From assembly GCF_025152745.1 (NCBI RefSeq), contig NZ_CP104040.1, forward strand, positions 1,612,001-1,676,000: a stretch of DNA of 64,000 nt. Reading direction: 5' to 3'. The notes beneath the pieces were generated by a model. That model was given only the letters and a program-made list of their open reading frames with translations. It was not told the origin of the DNA and did not search any database. The stretch comes from Rhizobium sp. WSM4643 (GTDB lineage: Bacteria > Pseudomonadota > Alphaproteobacteria > Rhizobiales > Rhizobiaceae). Of the stretch, positions 46,940 through 56,328 are shown piece after piece; position 1 is the stretch's first letter, and each line of letters starts with the position of its first letter. The position numbers and the translations under genes are program-made.

Positions 46940-47599
46940 ATGAGTTTACGTATCAACGACATTGCCCCCGATTTCACTGCCGACACCACACAGGGACCGA
47001 TCAGCTTCCATGATTGGATCGGCAACGGCTGGGCCGTATTGTTCTCGCATCCAAAGAATTTCACGCCAGTTTGCACGACCGAACTCGGCGCCATGGCCGG
47101 CCTTGCAGGGGAGTTTTCCAAGCGCGGCGCCAAGATCATCGGCATCTCCGTCGATCCTGTGGAAAGCCATGCCAAGTGGAAGAACGACATCAAGACCGCC
47201 ACCGGCTTCGACGTCGAATATCCTTTGATCGGCGACAAGGACCTCAAGGTCGCCAAGCTCTACGACATGCTGCCGGCCGGCGCCGGCGAGAGCTCGGAAG
47301 GCCGCACGCCTGCCGACAACGCGACGGTGCGTTCGGTCTTCATCATCGGTCCCGATAAGAAGATCAAGCTGATCCTGACCTATCCGATGACGACGGGCCG
47401 CAATTTCAATGAGATCCTGCGCGCCATCGATTCCATCCAACTGACGGCCAAGCACCAGGTGGCGACACCGGCGAACTGGAACCAGGGCGAGGACGTCATC
47501 ATCACTGCCGCGGTTTCCAACGAAGACGCGATCACGCGTTTCGGTTCCTTCGATACGGTTCTGCCCTATCTCAGAAAGACCAAGCAGCCGACGGCCTGA
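46940..47599 (+). CDS. 1-Cys peroxiredoxin (Prx6 type)
   Basis: The 219-residue cytoplasmic enzyme reduces peroxides. Its single peroxidatic Cys lies in FTPVCTTE (C45), and the Prx6-type C-terminal domain (HQVATPANWNQGEDVIITAA) replaces the resolving Cys of 2-Cys enzymes. The length fits Prx6. GGAGGG precedes the ATG. The gene stands alone and ends at a strong terminator. Confidence 0.95.
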   Translation: MSLRINDIAPDFTADTTQGPISFHDWIGNGWAVLFSHPKNFTPVCTTELGAMAGLAGEFSKRGAKIIGISVDPVESHAKWKNDIKTATGFDVEYPLIGDKDLKVAKLYDMLPAGAGESSEGRTPADNATVRSVFIIGPDKKIKLILTYPMTTGRNFNEILRAIDSIQLTAKHQVATPANWNQGEDVIITAAVSNEDAITRFGSFDTVLPYLRKTKQPTA

Positions 47600-47621
47600 C
47601 GACTGCTTTCAAGCCATCCCC

Positions 47622-47656
47622 AAGCCGCCGCGAAAGCACTTCGCGGCGGCTTTTTA
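47622..47656. terminator. Strong intrinsic terminator
   Basis: AAGCCGCCGCGAA (47622-47634) pairs perfectly with TTCGCGGCGGCTT (47640-47652) around AGCAC and is followed by TTTTT on the plus strand. It ends the peroxiredoxin transcript and faces the convergent amidotransferase-like gene. Confidence 0.93.
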
Positions 47657-47665
47657 CTGATCAGA

Positions 47666-48436
47666 CTAGGCGATGGCTTGATGGGCTCTCACCGCATCGC
47701 CGAATGCTTGAAACAGCGCACGATTAACAGGGTTGGTTTGCGGATCGTATTCGGCATGCCATTGCACACCCAGAGCAAATCCCGGCGCGTCCTTGAACCG
47801 TATCGCCTCGATCGTCCCGTCCTCGGCAATGCCTTCGGCAACGACCCTCTCGCCGAGTTCGAGGATGCCCTGTCCATGCAGGGAATTCACCCGGATCGTC
47901 TCCCGGCCGAGGATACGCGCAAACATCCCATCCGCAACGAGCTGAACGTCGTGTCGATCGCCGAAAACGATGGCTGGGTCGGGATGGATCTCACCTGTTT
48001 CCAGGCGCGGCATTCGGTGGTTCATGCGTCCGGGCAATTCCCGGATTTCGGGATGCAGCGAGCCGCCGGCGGCGACATTCATTTCCTGAAAACCGCGGCA
48101 TATGCCGAAAACAGGAACGCCTTGCGCAACACAGGCTTCGATCAATGGCAGCGCCAGCCCGTCACGATCCTCATCATATGGCTCATGCTTGGGATCCGGC
48201 ACCATGTTGAATCGGCTGGGATGGACATTGGCTCTGGCACCCGTCAGCAGAATGCCGTCGACGACAGCCAGCAGATCCGCGATATCGGCCAGTTTAGGAT
48301 TGCCGGCAAACATCAGCGGCAACGCTTCGGCGACATCGGCCACGGCTCGCAAATTGTTTTCTCCGACAAGCTGGGTCGAGAAGCGGCTTTCGACGATGCG
48401 GGCGTTCCCGATGATGCCGATTACAGGTCTTGCCAT
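47666..48436 (-). CDS. Class I glutamine amidotransferase-like hydrolase (PuuD / C26 family)
   Basis: The 256-residue protein belongs to the gamma-glutamyl-GABA hydrolase family that acts in polyamine or glutamyl-amide breakdown. The nucleophile is the Cys in FGICRGFQEMNVA near residue 114, the catalytic His/Glu are in GVQWHAEYD near 223, and LTGARANVHPSRF near 64 matches the family's oxyanion region. The true substrate is not shown. It stands alone, convergent with the peroxiredoxin gene; no puuA/puuB/puuC genes are nearby. Confidence 0.9.
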   Translation of the reverse strand: MARPVIGIIGNARIVESRFSTQLVGENNLRAVADVAEALPLMFAGNPKLADIADLLAVVDGILLTGARANVHPSRFNMVPDPKHEPYDEDRDGLALPLIEACVAQGVPVFGICRGFQEMNVAAGGSLHPEIRELPGRMNHRMPRLETGEIHPDPAIVFGDRHDVQLVADGMFARILGRETIRVNSLHGQGILELGERVVAEGIAEDGTIEAIRFKDAPGFALGVQWHAEYDPQTNPVNRALFQAFGDAVRAHQAIA

Positions 48437-48628
48437 TGCTTGTCACACCCCAAGTCGCAACGCCAGCTACTGCCCAAGCCGCCTGGCCCTCGGGCAGGTG
48501 ATTTGCAACGCCGCGAAACCGGAACCGGCCTCGGACTGACTGCCGGCTCGGTTGTCACCATATGGTTATCCTTGGTCGCGATGCAGGTGCAAGAGCTTTT
48601 GCGACCGCCAAGGCATCTGGGCCGGTGC

Positions 48629-49351
48629 TCAATCCGGAACGGGAAGGGCGCGCTGGTTGTAGAGGATCTTGCGGATGCGCGCCTGTTCCTCTTCGGAGAG
48701 CTTGCTGTTGTCGGTGCCGAGATCGGCGCCGACCGCAAGGCCGCGCTGGACGCCGGGCCTTGCGCCGACTTCCTCGAACCATCGCTTGAAATGCTTGAAC
48801 TCGTCGATGTCCTGACCCTGTGCCTGCCAGCTGACGGTCCAGGGATAGCTGGCGATGTCGGCGATGGTGAATTCGTCACCGGCAAGGTAGCGCCGGTCGC
48901 GAAGCCGCATGTTGAGAACGCCGTAGAGGCGGTTGGCTTCGTCGGTGAAACGCCGCACCGCATAGGACTGATCGCCTTCGCGATCGCCAAGGCGACGGAA
49001 ATGACCGGCCTCGCCGAGTTTCGGCCCTTGGTTCGCCATCTGCCAGATCACCCATTGCGTGACCTCGTATTTGCCACGCAGATCCTGCGGCCAGAATTTT
49101 CCGGTCTTCTCGGCGAGGTAGAAGAGGATCGCGCCGGATTCGAAGACGCTCAACGGACCGCCGCCGTCGGCAGGCGCGTGATCGACGATGGCAGGCATGC
49201 GGTGATTGGGGTTGAGTTTGAGATAATCAGGCTTGAACTGGTCGCCACGGCCGATATTAACCGGCACCAGCCGGTAGGGCGTGCCCGTTTCCTCCAGGAA
49301 GATCGAAACCTTCTTGCCGTTCGGCGTCGGCCAGTAGTGGAGATCAATCAT
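48629..49351 (-). CDS. Glutathione S-transferase family, YfcG/YghU-like
   Basis: The 240-residue protein has a thioredoxin-like N-terminal domain (MIDLHYWPTPNGKKVSIFLE; NHRMPAIVDH and ESGAILFYLAE bind glutathione) and a helical C-terminal domain. The TPNGKK stretch in the active-site loop is characteristic of YfcG/YghU-type glutathione-dependent disulfide reductases. The start at 49351 has a GAGG ribosome-binding site; the longer frame to 49522 is not supported. The 190-base gap to the amidotransferase-like gene shows nothing. Confidence 0.92.
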   Translation of the reverse strand: MIDLHYWPTPNGKKVSIFLEETGTPYRLVPVNIGRGDQFKPDYLKLNPNHRMPAIVDHAPADGGGPLSVFESGAILFYLAEKTGKFWPQDLRGKYEVTQWVIWQMANQGPKLGEAGHFRRLGDREGDQSYAVRRFTDEANRLYGVLNMRLRDRRYLAGDEFTIADIASYPWTVSWQAQGQDIDEFKHFKRWFEEVGARPGVQRGLAVGADLGTDNSKLSEEEQARIRKILYNQRALPVPD

Positions 49352-49573
49352 CTGCTTATCCTCGTTCGCTCGGGATTTCCTGGCAAACAGGATGACGCTA
49401 CGACCATGGCAGGTCGAATATGTTTGTTCCAAAATCGGTAGCGAAATTAGAAACCTGTGACCGTCCCCGGCACCAATTCGGGTGCAGGTATGGAAATGGG
49501 GGAGGCGTCGCGCCTTCATCAATGGTATCTAAAATCCAGCGTCGCGATGGAAGTTCGAACCCGCCGAGATCCG

Positions 49574-50530
49574 ATGATACGTCGAAAGCGTCAGTCCGAC
49601 ATTGCGAGGAGATCGACGAAGGCCATGCTTTCGCTCTGTCTTCTGTTTCCCGCCGTGGACACAATAAAGGCCCAGCCTGAAGGGAGCGCCGGGTCGCCGG
49701 CCTGCTTGTATTCGGGACCTTCGGCGGCGGGATCGGGTGAGACGCTCTGCATCCGGAAAGACAGTTTCAACTACGACCTTTGCGTCGCGATCGAGCATTT
49801 CGCCAGCGCCAACCAATTGCCGGCGGATTATTTCGCCCGTCTCATCTGGCGAGAAAGCACCTTTCGCCCCGACGCAGTCAGCTTCAAGGGAGCCCAGGGG
49901 ATTGCGCAGTTCATGCCCGGAACGGCCAAACTGCGCGGTCTCGAAGACAGCTACCAGGTGTTGGAAGCCCTGCGGAAATCGGCGCAGTATCTCGAAGAAT
50001 TGCGCAATCGTTTCGGCAATCTCGGCCTTGCCGCCGCCGCCTATAATGCCGGGGAAAACGGCCTTGCCACTTACCTTGCGTCAGGCAGATTACCTTACGA
50101 GACGCGCAGCTATGTGATGGCAATCACCGCGCATACGGTCGAGGAATGGAAGGATAACCCACCTGAAGATGCGGCCGCCCCGCTCGACAAGGACAAGTCC
50201 TTCCTCGATGGCTGCGTGGCGCTTGCGGAGAGACGGACGTTGAAGGATACGCCCTGGCGGCAGGAGGGTGAATGGGCGCCCTGGGGCGTCCAGCTTGCGG
50301 CGAATGCAAATGTCACGGTCGCCCGGCGCATGTTTCTCGATGCCGTGCAGGATCTGCCTGCGCCCCTGAATGCGGAGCAGCCGCTGATCCTGCGCCAGCG
50401 CGATCGCAGCTTCGGTTTTCGGCCGCGTTATGCTGTTCGCATCGGCCGGCAGACGCGCATGGAAGCCAACGACCTCTGCAACCAGATTCGCAAACACGGC
50501 GGCACCTGTCTGGTTTTCAAGAATCGATAG
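49574..50530 (+). CDS. Lytic murein transglycosylase, SLT domain
   Basis: The product (about 318 residues) cleaves peptidoglycan in the periplasm. A basic N-terminus and short hydrophobic stretch (AMLSLCLLFPAV) form the signal or anchor. The SLT domain covers about 65-180, with the catalytic Glu in IWRESTFRPDAVSFKGAQG, then IAQFMPGTA and AAAAYNAGENGLATYL. The C-terminal region ends with a SPOR-like stretch (RMEANDLCNQIRKHGGTCLV). The start is uncertain: ATG 49574 is preferred, with 49625 and upstream 49457 as alternatives. It stands alone. Confidence 0.88.
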   Translation: MIRRKRQSDIARRSTKAMLSLCLLFPAVDTIKAQPEGSAGSPACLYSGPSAAGSGETLCIRKDSFNYDLCVAIEHFASANQLPADYFARLIWRESTFRPDAVSFKGAQGIAQFMPGTAKLRGLEDSYQVLEALRKSAQYLEELRNRFGNLGLAAAAYNAGENGLATYLASGRLPYETRSYVMAITAHTVEEWKDNPPEDAAAPLDKDKSFLDGCVALAERRTLKDTPWRQEGEWAPWGVQLAANANVTVARRMFLDAVQDLPAPLNAEQPLILRQRDRSFGFRPRYAVRIGRQTRMEANDLCNQIRKHGGTCLVFKNR

Positions 50531-50625
50531 CAGCCCCGGTCCAGCCTCTTGATCACGAAAAGTCTGCTTGCAGGATCACCTGAACGCAACATATTCGACA
50601 CGGAAATGCCAAGGGAGGAACGATA

Positions 50626-51579
50626 ATGCGGGTTTTGGTAATCGGGGCAACGGGCCATGTCGGGACCTATCTCGTCCCCCGTCTGGTGGAAGCCGGTCAC
50701 GACGTCGTCACGATCAGCCGCGGCACGGCAAAGCCTTATACGGCAAACCACGCCTGGGCTGCCGTCGATCAGCGTCAGATGGATCGGGCAGCCATGGAGC
50801 GGACGGGTGATTTCGGCCCGGCCGTGCGTACATTGGAAGCCGACATCGTCATCGACATGATTTGCTTCACGCTGGAAAGTGCCGAGCATCTGGTGACGGC
50901 GCTGTCGGGGCATGTCGGTCACTTCCTGCATACCGGCACGATCTGGACGCATGGCCATTCGACGGTCGTACCCACGCTGGAGGAGACGCCGAAATTTCCC
51001 TTCGGCGACTATGGGACGCAGAAGGCGGCAATCGAAACCTATCTGCTGCAGCAGGCAAGGCTTCGCGGATTTCCGGCAACCATCATCCATCCCGGGCACA
51101 TTGTCGGTCCCGGTTGGGCGCCGCTCAATCCGGCCGGCAATTTCAACCTGCAGGCCTTTTCAACCCTTGCCCGCGGAGAGACCCTGGCGCTGCCCCATTT
51201 CGGCTTGGAGACCGTTCATCACGTCCATGCCGATGACGTGGCGGCGATGTTCATGGATGCGATCGCCAACCGGAATGCGTCGACCGGCGAAAGTTTCCAC
51301 GCGGTTTCGGAGCAGGCATTGACCCTTCGCGGTTATGCCGAATCCATGTCTCGTTGGTTCGGGCATGAGCCGAAGCTCAGCTTCGCCCCATTCGACGCCT
51401 GGGCCGAAAGTCAGACGGCTGAGGATGCGAAGGCGACCTGGGAACATATTGCCCGCAGCCCGAATTGCTCGATCGCCAAAGCCAAACGCCTGCTCGGTTA
51501 CACTCCGAGATACACCTCCCTGCAGGCGGTGCAGGAATCCGTGGGTTGGCTGGTCGGGCAGGGGCGGATCGAGACCTGA
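50626..51579 (+). CDS. NAD-dependent epimerase/dehydratase
   Basis: The 317-residue cytoplasmic protein is an extended SDR. Its cofactor motif GATGHVG (residues 7-13) is followed by the strand VVTISRG, FLHTGTIWTHG near 107 and a YGTQKAA motif near 127 that supplies the catalytic Tyr and Lys. IIHPGHIVGPGW completes the fold. The substrate is unknown, probably a nucleotide sugar or an aldehyde. GGAGG precedes the ATG. It is convergent with the glycerate kinase gene. Confidence 0.92.
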   Translation: MRVLVIGATGHVGTYLVPRLVEAGHDVVTISRGTAKPYTANHAWAAVDQRQMDRAAMERTGDFGPAVRTLEADIVIDMICFTLESAEHLVTALSGHVGHFLHTGTIWTHGHSTVVPTLEETPKFPFGDYGTQKAAIETYLLQQARLRGFPATIIHPGHIVGPGWAPLNPAGNFNLQAFSTLARGETLALPHFGLETVHHVHADDVAAMFMDAIANRNASTGESFHAVSEQALTLRGYAESMSRWFGHEPKLSFAPFDAWAESQTAEDAKATWEHIARSPNCSIAKAKRLLGYTPRYTSLQAVQESVGWLVGQGRIET

Positions 51580-51614
51580 TCCGCCAGCCCCGCGCGTAGC
51601 GGTCGGCTGCTTTT

Positions 51615-51669
51615 GTTTTACGCAATTCCGGACGGAAAACCGCTTCGCACTTTTCCTGAAATTGCTCTA
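51615..51669. repeat. Rhizobial mosaic repeat overlapping the glycerate kinase stop codon
   Basis: The 55-base element contains GGAAAACCGCTTCGCACTTT and ends CTTTTCCTGAAATTGCTCTA. Its core is the inverse of the palindrome at 7921-7970, and its end matches the element at 15215-15252 with one base difference. The TAG stop codon of the minus-strand gene (51667-51669) is formed by its last three bases. Confidence 0.72.
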
Positions 51670-52932
51670 ACGGATCAGGATCGCCCTGAAATCATTGACA
51701 TTGGTTCCGGTCGGGCCGGTTTCGAAGAGATCGCTGGTGGCCGCAAAGCCCGAATAGCTGTCATTACCGTCGAGCAGCCGGCGCGGATCGAGCCCGGCGG
51801 CGCGCAAGCGCCTCACCGTGCCGCCATCGGCAAAGGCGCCGGCATTATCCTCCGAGCCGTCGATCCCGTCGGTATCGGCAGCGAGGACATGAATGCCCTC
51901 CTGTCCGTCGATCGCAAGCGCCATGGCGAGCGCGAATTCGCCGTTGCGTCCGCCCTTGCCACCCTTGGTTCTCAGCGTCACCGTCGTCTCGCCGCCGGAA
52001 AGGATGACGACCGGCTTCGGAAACGGCCTGTTCCGGCCCGACACTTCGCGGGCGATGGCCGCATGCACCAGCGCCACGTCGCGCGATTCTCCCTCGATCG
52101 CATCGGAAAGGATCGCCGGCTCGATCCCCTGCGACGTCGCCAGGGCAGCGGCCGCCGCCAGCGAAACGCCGGCGGAGGCGATGATGTGATGCGCGTGGCG
52201 CAAGAAGACCGGATCATCCGGCCGCGGTGCATCGGCCTTCGGCGAGTCCAGATGGCCGAGTGCTGCCTGCGGCAGCTGTAATCCGTATTGCCTGATGATC
52301 TCGAGCGCATCATGTCGTGTCGAACCATCAGGCACTGTCGGCCCGGAGGCGACATGGGCCGGGTTGTCGCCGGGAATATCGGAGACGATCAGACTGACGA
52401 CTCTCGCTTCGGTCGCTGCCGCAAGTCTTCCGCCCTTGATGGTGGAGAGATGTTTGCGCACGACATTCATCGCCGAAATCGGCGCGCCAGACGCAAGCAG
52501 CATTTCGTTGAGCGCGATCTCGTCTTCAAGGGTCAGCCCGTCCGGTGGGGCAGGCAGCAGCGCCGAGCCGCCGCCGCAGATCAGCGCGATCACCAGATCG
52601 TCTTCCGTCAGCCCGTTCACCGTCTCCATCAGCCGCTTTGCGGCGGCAAGGCCAGCCGCATCCGGCACCGGATGCGCTGCCTCGATGATCTCGATGCCGC
52701 GTGTCTCGCAGCCATAACCGTAACGGGTGACCACCACACCTTCGAGCGGTCCGTCCCAGACGCTTTCGAGTGCCCGCGCCATCTGCGCCGCGCCCTTGCC
52801 GGCGCCGATCACCACGGTCCTTCCCTTCGGCCTTTCAGGCAGATGCGCCTTGATGCCGGTCAGCGGATCGGCGGCGCGAACCGCCGCGTCGAACAGGCCT
52901 TTCAGGAAATCGCGGGGAGCGGTTATCGTCAT
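51667..52932 (-). CDS. Glycerate 2-kinase (MOFRL family)
   Basis: The 421-residue enzyme phosphorylates D-glycerate in the glyoxylate, hydroxypyruvate or tartrate pathway (GckA/TtuD type). The N-terminal DUF4147 domain has [16 protein letters not shown] near residue 40 and [13 protein letters not shown] near 115. The MOFRL domain follows with [24 protein letters not shown] and [17 protein letters not shown]. It lies 126 bases after the M20 peptidase and may be the last gene of the ABC block. The stop codon lies in a mosaic repeat. Confidence 0.94.
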   Translation of the reverse strand: MTITAPRDFLKGLFDAAVRAADPLTGIKAHLPERPKGRTVVIGAGKGAAQMARALESVWDGPLEGVVVTRYGYGCETRGIEIIEAAHPVPDAAGLAAAKRLMETVNGLTEDDLVIALICGGGSALLPAPPDGLTLEDEIALNEMLLASGAPISAMNVVRKHLSTIKGGRLAAATEARVVSLIVSDIPGDNPAHVASGPTVPDGSTRHDALEIIRQYGLQLPQAALGHLDSPKADAPRPDDPVFLRHAHHIIASAGVSLAAAAALATSQGIEPAILSDAIEGESRDVALVHAAIAREVSGRNRPFPKPVVILSGGETTVTLRTKGGKGGRNGEFALAMALAIDGQEGIHVLAADTDGIDGSEDNAGAFADGGTVRRLRAAGLDPRRLLDGNDSYSGFAATSDLFETGPTGTNVNDFRAILIR

Positions 52933-53058
52933 CGGTGGTCTCTACTGCCTCGGTATCGATGGTAATGTGGGGCGCTTGCTGCGCCATAGCCTACTGCATA
53001 ATGCAGCAATTCAAAGTGTTACAGCGCCCGAAAAGCTGCCCGGCGCGGCACACTCGCG

Positions 53059-54456
53059 TCAGTCGGCGAGGGCCGCCAGGATGCGGACCCAGGATCGTAT
53101 GCCTTTATGAAAGCTGGAGAGATCGTATTTTTCGTTCGGGCTATGGACGCGGTTGTCGAAGCGGGCGAAGCCGACCAGCAGGGCATCGCATCCGAGCCGG
53201 CGTTTGAATTCCCCGATGATGGGGATCGAGCCTCCGGTGCCGGCAAGGGCCGCTTCGCATTGCCATTCTGTCGAAAGCGCCTGAAGCGTTCTGGTGAGAA
53301 ACGGACTGTCGATCGGCATGACCGTTGCCGGCGAGAGCCCGTAATCCCTGAAGCTGACCGAACAATCCTGAGGGATACATGCGCGCACGTGCCGCTGGAA
53401 GGCATCGCGGATCGCCTGGGGATCCTGTCCTTCCACCAGGCGAAACGAAATCTTGGCGCTCGCCTTGGCCGGAATGACCGTCTTGAAGCCTTCGCCCGTA
53501 TAGCCGCCGCTCATGCCGTTGATCTCGCAGCTCGGCCGCGCCCAGATCTGTTCGAGGACGGAACGGCCTGCCTCGCCGGCCGGATCTCTGAGGCCGATAT
53601 CGCCGAGAAAGGCCGCCTCATCGAAGGGCAGCCTTTTCCACAGCGCCTTGATGGCGTCCGGGAGCTCTTTGACGCCATCATAAAAACCCTCGACCGCGAC
53701 GCCGCCATCGGCGCGCCGCAGGCTCGAAACCACGTCTGACAGCACCTGCAGCGGATTGCGCGCGGCATTGCCGAACATGCCGGAATGCAGGTCTTGATCG
53801 GCGCAGATGACCTCGATTTCCGTACTAAAGATACCGCGCAGCATCGTCGTGACGGCAGGCGTTTCGCGATCCCACATATCCGTGTCGCAGACGAAAACCG
53901 CATCGGCCTTCAACTCGTCTGCCGTGGCATCCAGAAAGGGTGCGAGGCTCGGGCTGCCGGCCTCTTCCTCGCCTTCGAACAGCACGCTTATCTGCACCGG
54001 CAGTTTTCCGGTGACGCTCCTCCAGGCGCGACAGGCTTCGACGAAAGTCATCAACTGTCCCTTGTCGTCGGACGCGCCGCGCGCCACGATCGCGGTATCG
54101 CCGTTCGGCAAGGCTTCCATGCGCGGCTCGAACGGATCGCTCGTCCACAGCGCCAGCGGATCGACCGGCTGGACATCGTAATGGCCGTAAAACAGCAGAT
54201 GCGGTCCGGATGCAGCCTTTTCATGGGCGACGACCATTGGATGGCCGGTCGTTTTGCGCACCGATGCTTCGAAGCCGATCGCAGCCAGATCCCGGCTCAG
54301 CCATTCGGCAGCAGCGCGGCAGTGATCGCGATAGGCCGGGTCGGTCGAGATGCTCGGAATGCGGATCAACTCGAACAGCCGCGCCAAGCTGCCATCGAGG
54401 CTTTTGTCCACATAGGCGAGAACGGCATCGATATCTTGGTCCATGGCACTATTCAT
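53059..54456 (-). CDS. M20-family metallopeptidase (dipeptidase-like)
   Basis: The 465-residue cytoplasmic enzyme has the di-zinc M20 pattern: YGHYDVQPVDP near residue 92 supplies the first His and Asp, GASDDKGQL near 126 the bridging Asp, and FEGEEEAGSP near 160 the catalytic Glu and a ligand Glu. The dimerisation domain around QDLHSGMFGN and the late HSPNEKY His also fit. It starts 17 bases after the ABC ATPase gene, so it may process the imported compound, for instance a peptide or an N-acylated amine. That link is inferred. Confidence 0.92.
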   Translation of the reverse strand: MNSAMDQDIDAVLAYVDKSLDGSLARLFELIRIPSISTDPAYRDHCRAAAEWLSRDLAAIGFEASVRKTTGHPMVVAHEKAASGPHLLFYGHYDVQPVDPLALWTSDPFEPRMEALPNGDTAIVARGASDDKGQLMTFVEACRAWRSVTGKLPVQISVLFEGEEEAGSPSLAPFLDATADELKADAVFVCDTDMWDRETPAVTTMLRGIFSTEIEVICADQDLHSGMFGNAARNPLQVLSDVVSSLRRADGGVAVEGFYDGVKELPDAIKALWKRLPFDEAAFLGDIGLRDPAGEAGRSVLEQIWARPSCEINGMSGGYTGEGFKTVIPAKASAKISFRLVEGQDPQAIRDAFQRHVRACIPQDCSVSFRDYGLSPATVMPIDSPFLTRTLQALSTEWQCEAALAGTGGSIPIIGEFKRRLGCDALLVGFARFDNRVHSPNEKYDLSSFHKGIRSWVRILAALAD

Positions 54457-54473
54457 CGTCTCTCCTCAGCGTT

Positions 54474-55532
54474 TCAATCTTCCGGATCGAGAATGCAGCA
54501 TTGCTCTGCTAGAGGCGTCAGCACCGCGGACGCCCCTGGTTCCATCGGATTGGACAACGCCCCATTGGCGGTAATCTCTCCCGCTGATGTCATGCATTTG
54601 TACTGATAGGCCCGGCCGAGATAGGTGCGCGTGCCGAGCACGGCCGCGATGCCATCGCCGTCACGGCTGACGGCAAGACCGTCTGCGCGGCAGGCCAGCA
54701 CGAAGTCATCCTTGATCGGCCCGAATGTGTCCTGTGACAGCTGCAGGCTGGCTCCGCCCGTTGTTTCGGTGGTCACAAGCGCGCCGTTGCGCGCGGTCAC
54801 CTTCATACGGATCAGGTTCTCGAAGCCGACGAAACGGGCGACGAAGGCGTTGGCCGGCTGACGATACAGCACCTCCGGCGCGTCGAGCTGCATGATGCGC
54901 CCGGCATTCATGATCGCCACTCTGTCGGAGATCGAGAATGCCTCCTCCTGGTCGTGGGTGACGTAAAGTGATGTCGTGCCATTGGCGCGCTGGAGCTGCC
55001 TGATCTCGACGCGCATGTCGATCCTGAGCTTTGCATCCAGATTGGAAAGCGGCTCGTCGAACATCAGAAGCGGTGGCTCGATGACCAAGGCCCGGGCGAG
55101 AGCCACGCGCTGTTTCTGACCGCCTGACAGAGCCGACGGCAGGCGGTCGGCGAGGGCGGAAAGGCCGACACGCTCCAGCATGGCCATCGTTCTTTTCGTC
55201 AGTTCCGGCTGAGGAATACGACGCTGCCTCAGGCCGAAGGCGACATTGTCCTGTACGCTCAGGTGAGGAAAAAGCGCGTAGTTCTGAAAGACCAGGCCGA
55301 TGTCGCGCGCATGTGCGGGAAGGCCGGTCAGGTCGCGCTCGCCGAGCTTGATGCTGCCGCTGCTCGGTTGCAGAAAACCGGCCACGAGGCGCAATGTCGT
55401 CGTCTTGCCGCAGCCGCTGGAGCCGAGCAAGGAGACCAGTTCCCCGGCCATGATTGAGATCGACAGGTCCTTGAGCACCTGCGTGCTGCCGTAATGGGCG
55501 GAGATGGAATCGATGGTGAGGGATACGGTCAA
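54474..55532 (-). CDS. ABC transporter ATP-binding protein (PotA/FbpC type)
   Basis: The 352-residue protein has Walker A GSSGCGKTTT near residue 37, Q-loop NYALFPHL, signature LSGGQKQRVALARAL near 135, Walker B LLMFDEPLSNLDA and switch His in VTHDQEEAF. The last 110 residues form the TOBE-type regulatory domain of CUT1/PotA ATPases. It is the fourth gene of a minus-strand transporter block, seven bases after permease 2, and energises uptake across the inner membrane. Confidence 0.95.
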   Translation of the reverse strand: MTVSLTIDSISAHYGSTQVLKDLSISIMAGELVSLLGSSGCGKTTTLRLVAGFLQPSSGSIKLGERDLTGLPAHARDIGLVFQNYALFPHLSVQDNVAFGLRQRRIPQPELTKRTMAMLERVGLSALADRLPSALSGGQKQRVALARALVIEPPLLMFDEPLSNLDAKLRIDMRVEIRQLQRANGTTSLYVTHDQEEAFSISDRVAIMNAGRIMQLDAPEVLYRQPANAFVARFVGFENLIRMKVTARNGALVTTETTGGASLQLSQDTFGPIKDDFVLACRADGLAVSRDGDGIAAVLGTRTYLGRAYQYKCMTSAGEITANGALSNPMEPGASAVLTPLAEQCCILDPED

Positions 55533-55539
55533 GAGTGTT

Positions 55540-56328
55540 CTACTTTGTCAGGAAGGTGAGGCCGAGCGTGGCCTCGACGACGGCCATGACGCCGACTGTC
55601 ACGAACATCAGCAGCACCGAGACCGATGCGATCGTCGGATCGAAGAACTGTTCCATATGCGCGAGTATCTGGATCGGCAGCGTCGAGATGCCCGGCCCCG
55701 TCAGGAAGACCGAAACCGACACGTCGTTGATCGAGGTGATGAAGGCGAGGATGAAGGCCGCAATGACCCCGGCGCGGATGTTCGGCAGGACCACGGTCAG
55801 GAAGGTTTTCAGCGGCGGGCAACCCAGGCTGATCGCCGCCTCCTCGACGGAAAAATCGAAGGCCGCCATGCTGGCGCCGACGACACGCACCGAATAGGGC
55901 AGGATCAGCAGGGCATGGCCGACCAGCAGGCTGATAAAGATCGGCATTCCGAGGCCGATCGTGACCGATTTCATCAGCGAGAAGCCGAAGACGATCTCCG
56001 GCACCAGGATCGGCAGCACGAAAATGGTGGAAAGCCAGCGCGGCAATTCCACCCGGTAGCGGTTGATCGCATAGGCTGCCGGGACACCAATCAGCAGGGA
56101 GAGCGCCGTGCCGAGAAAGGCAACCTGCAGGCTGGTGATCGCGGTCGTGCGGAAGGCCTCGATCTGGAAGATATTGACGAACCAGCGCAATGTCAGGCCC
56201 TGCGGCGGGAAGGTCAGATAGGTCGTGTCGCTGACGGCCGCACCGATGATAATGACGAGCGGTGCGAGCAGGAAGAAGAAAACGCAGGCCGCAAAGGCCG
56301 CGAGGATCGGGTGAACGCGCCGGTCCAT
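55540..56328 (-). CDS. ABC transporter permease 2 (PotC-like)
   Basis: The 262-residue protein has six membrane helices and the EAA loop that docks on the ATPase (EEAAISLGCPPLKTFLTVVL near residue 165). Such permeases pair with a PotB-like partner. The start codon overlaps the stop of permease 1 (TGATG), showing translational coupling. A longer frame to 56433 is the shadow of permease 1. Confidence 0.93.
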   Translation of the reverse strand: MDRRVHPILAAFAACVFFFLLAPLVIIIGAAVSDTTYLTFPPQGLTLRWFVNIFQIEAFRTTAITSLQVAFLGTALSLLIGVPAAYAINRYRVELPRWLSTIFVLPILVPEIVFGFSLMKSVTIGLGMPIFISLLVGHALLILPYSVRVVGASMAAFDFSVEEAAISLGCPPLKTFLTVVLPNIRAGVIAAFILAFITSINDVSVSVFLTGPGISTLPIQILAHMEQFFDPTIASVSVLLMFVTVGVMAVVEATLGLTFLTK